Part shown: positions 63,618-64,000 of the stretch, piece after piece
How positions within the stretch are numbered: position 1 is the stretch's first letter
Layout: the number at the start of each line of letters is the position of its first letter
Origin: Melioribacteraceae bacterium
Lineage (GTDB): Bacteria > Bacteroidota > Ignavibacteria > Ignavibacteriales > Melioribacteraceae
Assembly: GCA_021740785.1 (NCBI GenBank)
Contig: JAIOZI010000011.1
Coordinates: 1-64,000, forward strand
Reading direction: 5' to 3'
DNA: 64,000 nucleotides
Made by a program: the position numbers and the translations under genes
The notes under the pieces: model-generated
Databases searched by the model: none
The model's input: the letters and a program-made list of their open reading frames with translations, nothing else
Told to the model about the DNA's origin: nothing

Positions 63618-64000
63618 TTATTTTTTTAATAGTTTGTCGATAAATGATGTATCGTAATTTGAATTAATAAAATCTTCGTTTTCAAGGACCTTCATGTGAA
63701 AAGGAACTGTTGTTTTAATTCCTTCTATTGAGAATTCTTCGAACGCTCTTTTCGCTCTTGCTATAGCATGCTGCCTATCGGTTCCCCAAACAATTAATTT
63801 CGCAATTAATGAATCATAAAAAGGTGGAATAACATAATCATTGTAGACATGAGAATCGATTCTTACACCAAATCCACCCGGAAAGTGGAGGTATTCAATT
63901 CTACCGGGAGATGGTCTGAAATTAAAATCAGGATCTTCAGCGTTGATTCTAAATTCAAAGCTGTGACCCACAGGTTTTCTCGGTTTATTCTCAACTTCGA
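63618..64000 (-). CDS. accC: Biotin carboxylase (acetyl-CoA carboxylase subunit), C-terminal part, cut by the window edge
   Basis: The frame runs open to the right edge; about 127 C-terminal residues are present. GHSFEFRINAEDPDFNFRPS followed by PGRIEYLHFPGGFGVRIDSH and YYDSLIAKLIVWG-like PFYDSLIAKLIVWGTDRQ matches the biotin carboxylase C-terminal domain. The N-terminal ATP-grasp part lies outside the window. A related carboxylase (propionyl- or pyruvate-type subunit) cannot be excluded from this fragment. Confidence 0.9.
   Translation of the reverse strand, partial: EVENKPRKPVGHSFEFRINAEDPDFNFRPSPGRIEYLHFPGGFGVRIDSHVYNDYVIPPFYDSLIAKLIVWGTDRQHAIARAKRAFEEFSIEGIKTTVPFHMKVLENEDFINSNYDTSFIDKLLKK

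Overview
The window reads as a piece of a low-GC chromosome from the Ignavibacteria / Chlorobi side of the Bacteroidota-like bacteria. This is inferred from protein-level features: two secreted proteins end in the NYPNPFNP-type C-terminal sorting tail of the type IX secretion system, core proteins are AT-rich, the only ribonucleotide reductase here is the B12-dependent class II type, and there are TonB-dependent and beta-barrel-like envelope proteins. No rRNA, tRNA, CRISPR array or complete insertion sequence was seen. TTG start codons are common (lspA, argS, surE, the 33612 and 35630 genes).

Region 1-5367 is accessory. It carries a short integron-like cassette array on the minus strand: three genes (a TIR-like nucleotide-binding protein, a DUF3883 PD-(D/E)xK nuclease-like protein, and a small membrane protein with a zinc ribbon), each followed directly by an attC-like site with R'' and R' boxes and an imperfect stem whose extra bases always lie on the R'' side. 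No integrase gene sits at the 5' end of the array, so it looks like a cluster of attC sites lacking an integrase (CALIN). A decayed fragment of a different tyrosine recombinase lies at 464-628 on the plus strand. Around 3724-5367 there is no convincing gene, only dispersed repeats and short-period tandem repeats (8-mers, a 16-mer, a duplicated 47-mer).

Region 5368-10523 looks like a self-contained redox regulon. A membrane histidine kinase with a CXXCH haem motif in its sensor domain and an NtrC-type sigma-54 activator are translationally coupled on the minus strand. Divergent from them, a near-consensus -24/-12 promoter with upstream TGTCGCA half-sites drives a small receiver-like protein and an octahaem-plus cytochrome with a type IX tail, closed by a strong terminator.

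From 10583 to the end the region is mostly housekeeping and envelope: a BNR/Asp-box secreted protein; rluD-lspA-dksA-like-ileS; punA-divIVA-yggS; nrdJ; malQ-terB; glutathione peroxidase; pta; an AI-2E family permease; a beta-CASP nuclease followed by an FN3 lipoprotein and a probable outer-membrane barrel; a RsbW-like kinase; mdh; rplU-rpmA; a PhoR/PhoB-like pair; an oxidoreductase with dxs and xseAB; an orphan DNA methyltransferase; a TonB receptor; surE; a VWA protein; hemerythrin; comF; argS-rsfS-LytR_C; a Rid protein; mazG; phoH; LysM and lipoprotein genes; radC; a TPR protein; guaA; a CgeB-like glycosyltransferase; gcvH; and a partial accC running off the right edge. comF and radC both appear to need non-ATG/GTG/TTG start codons.
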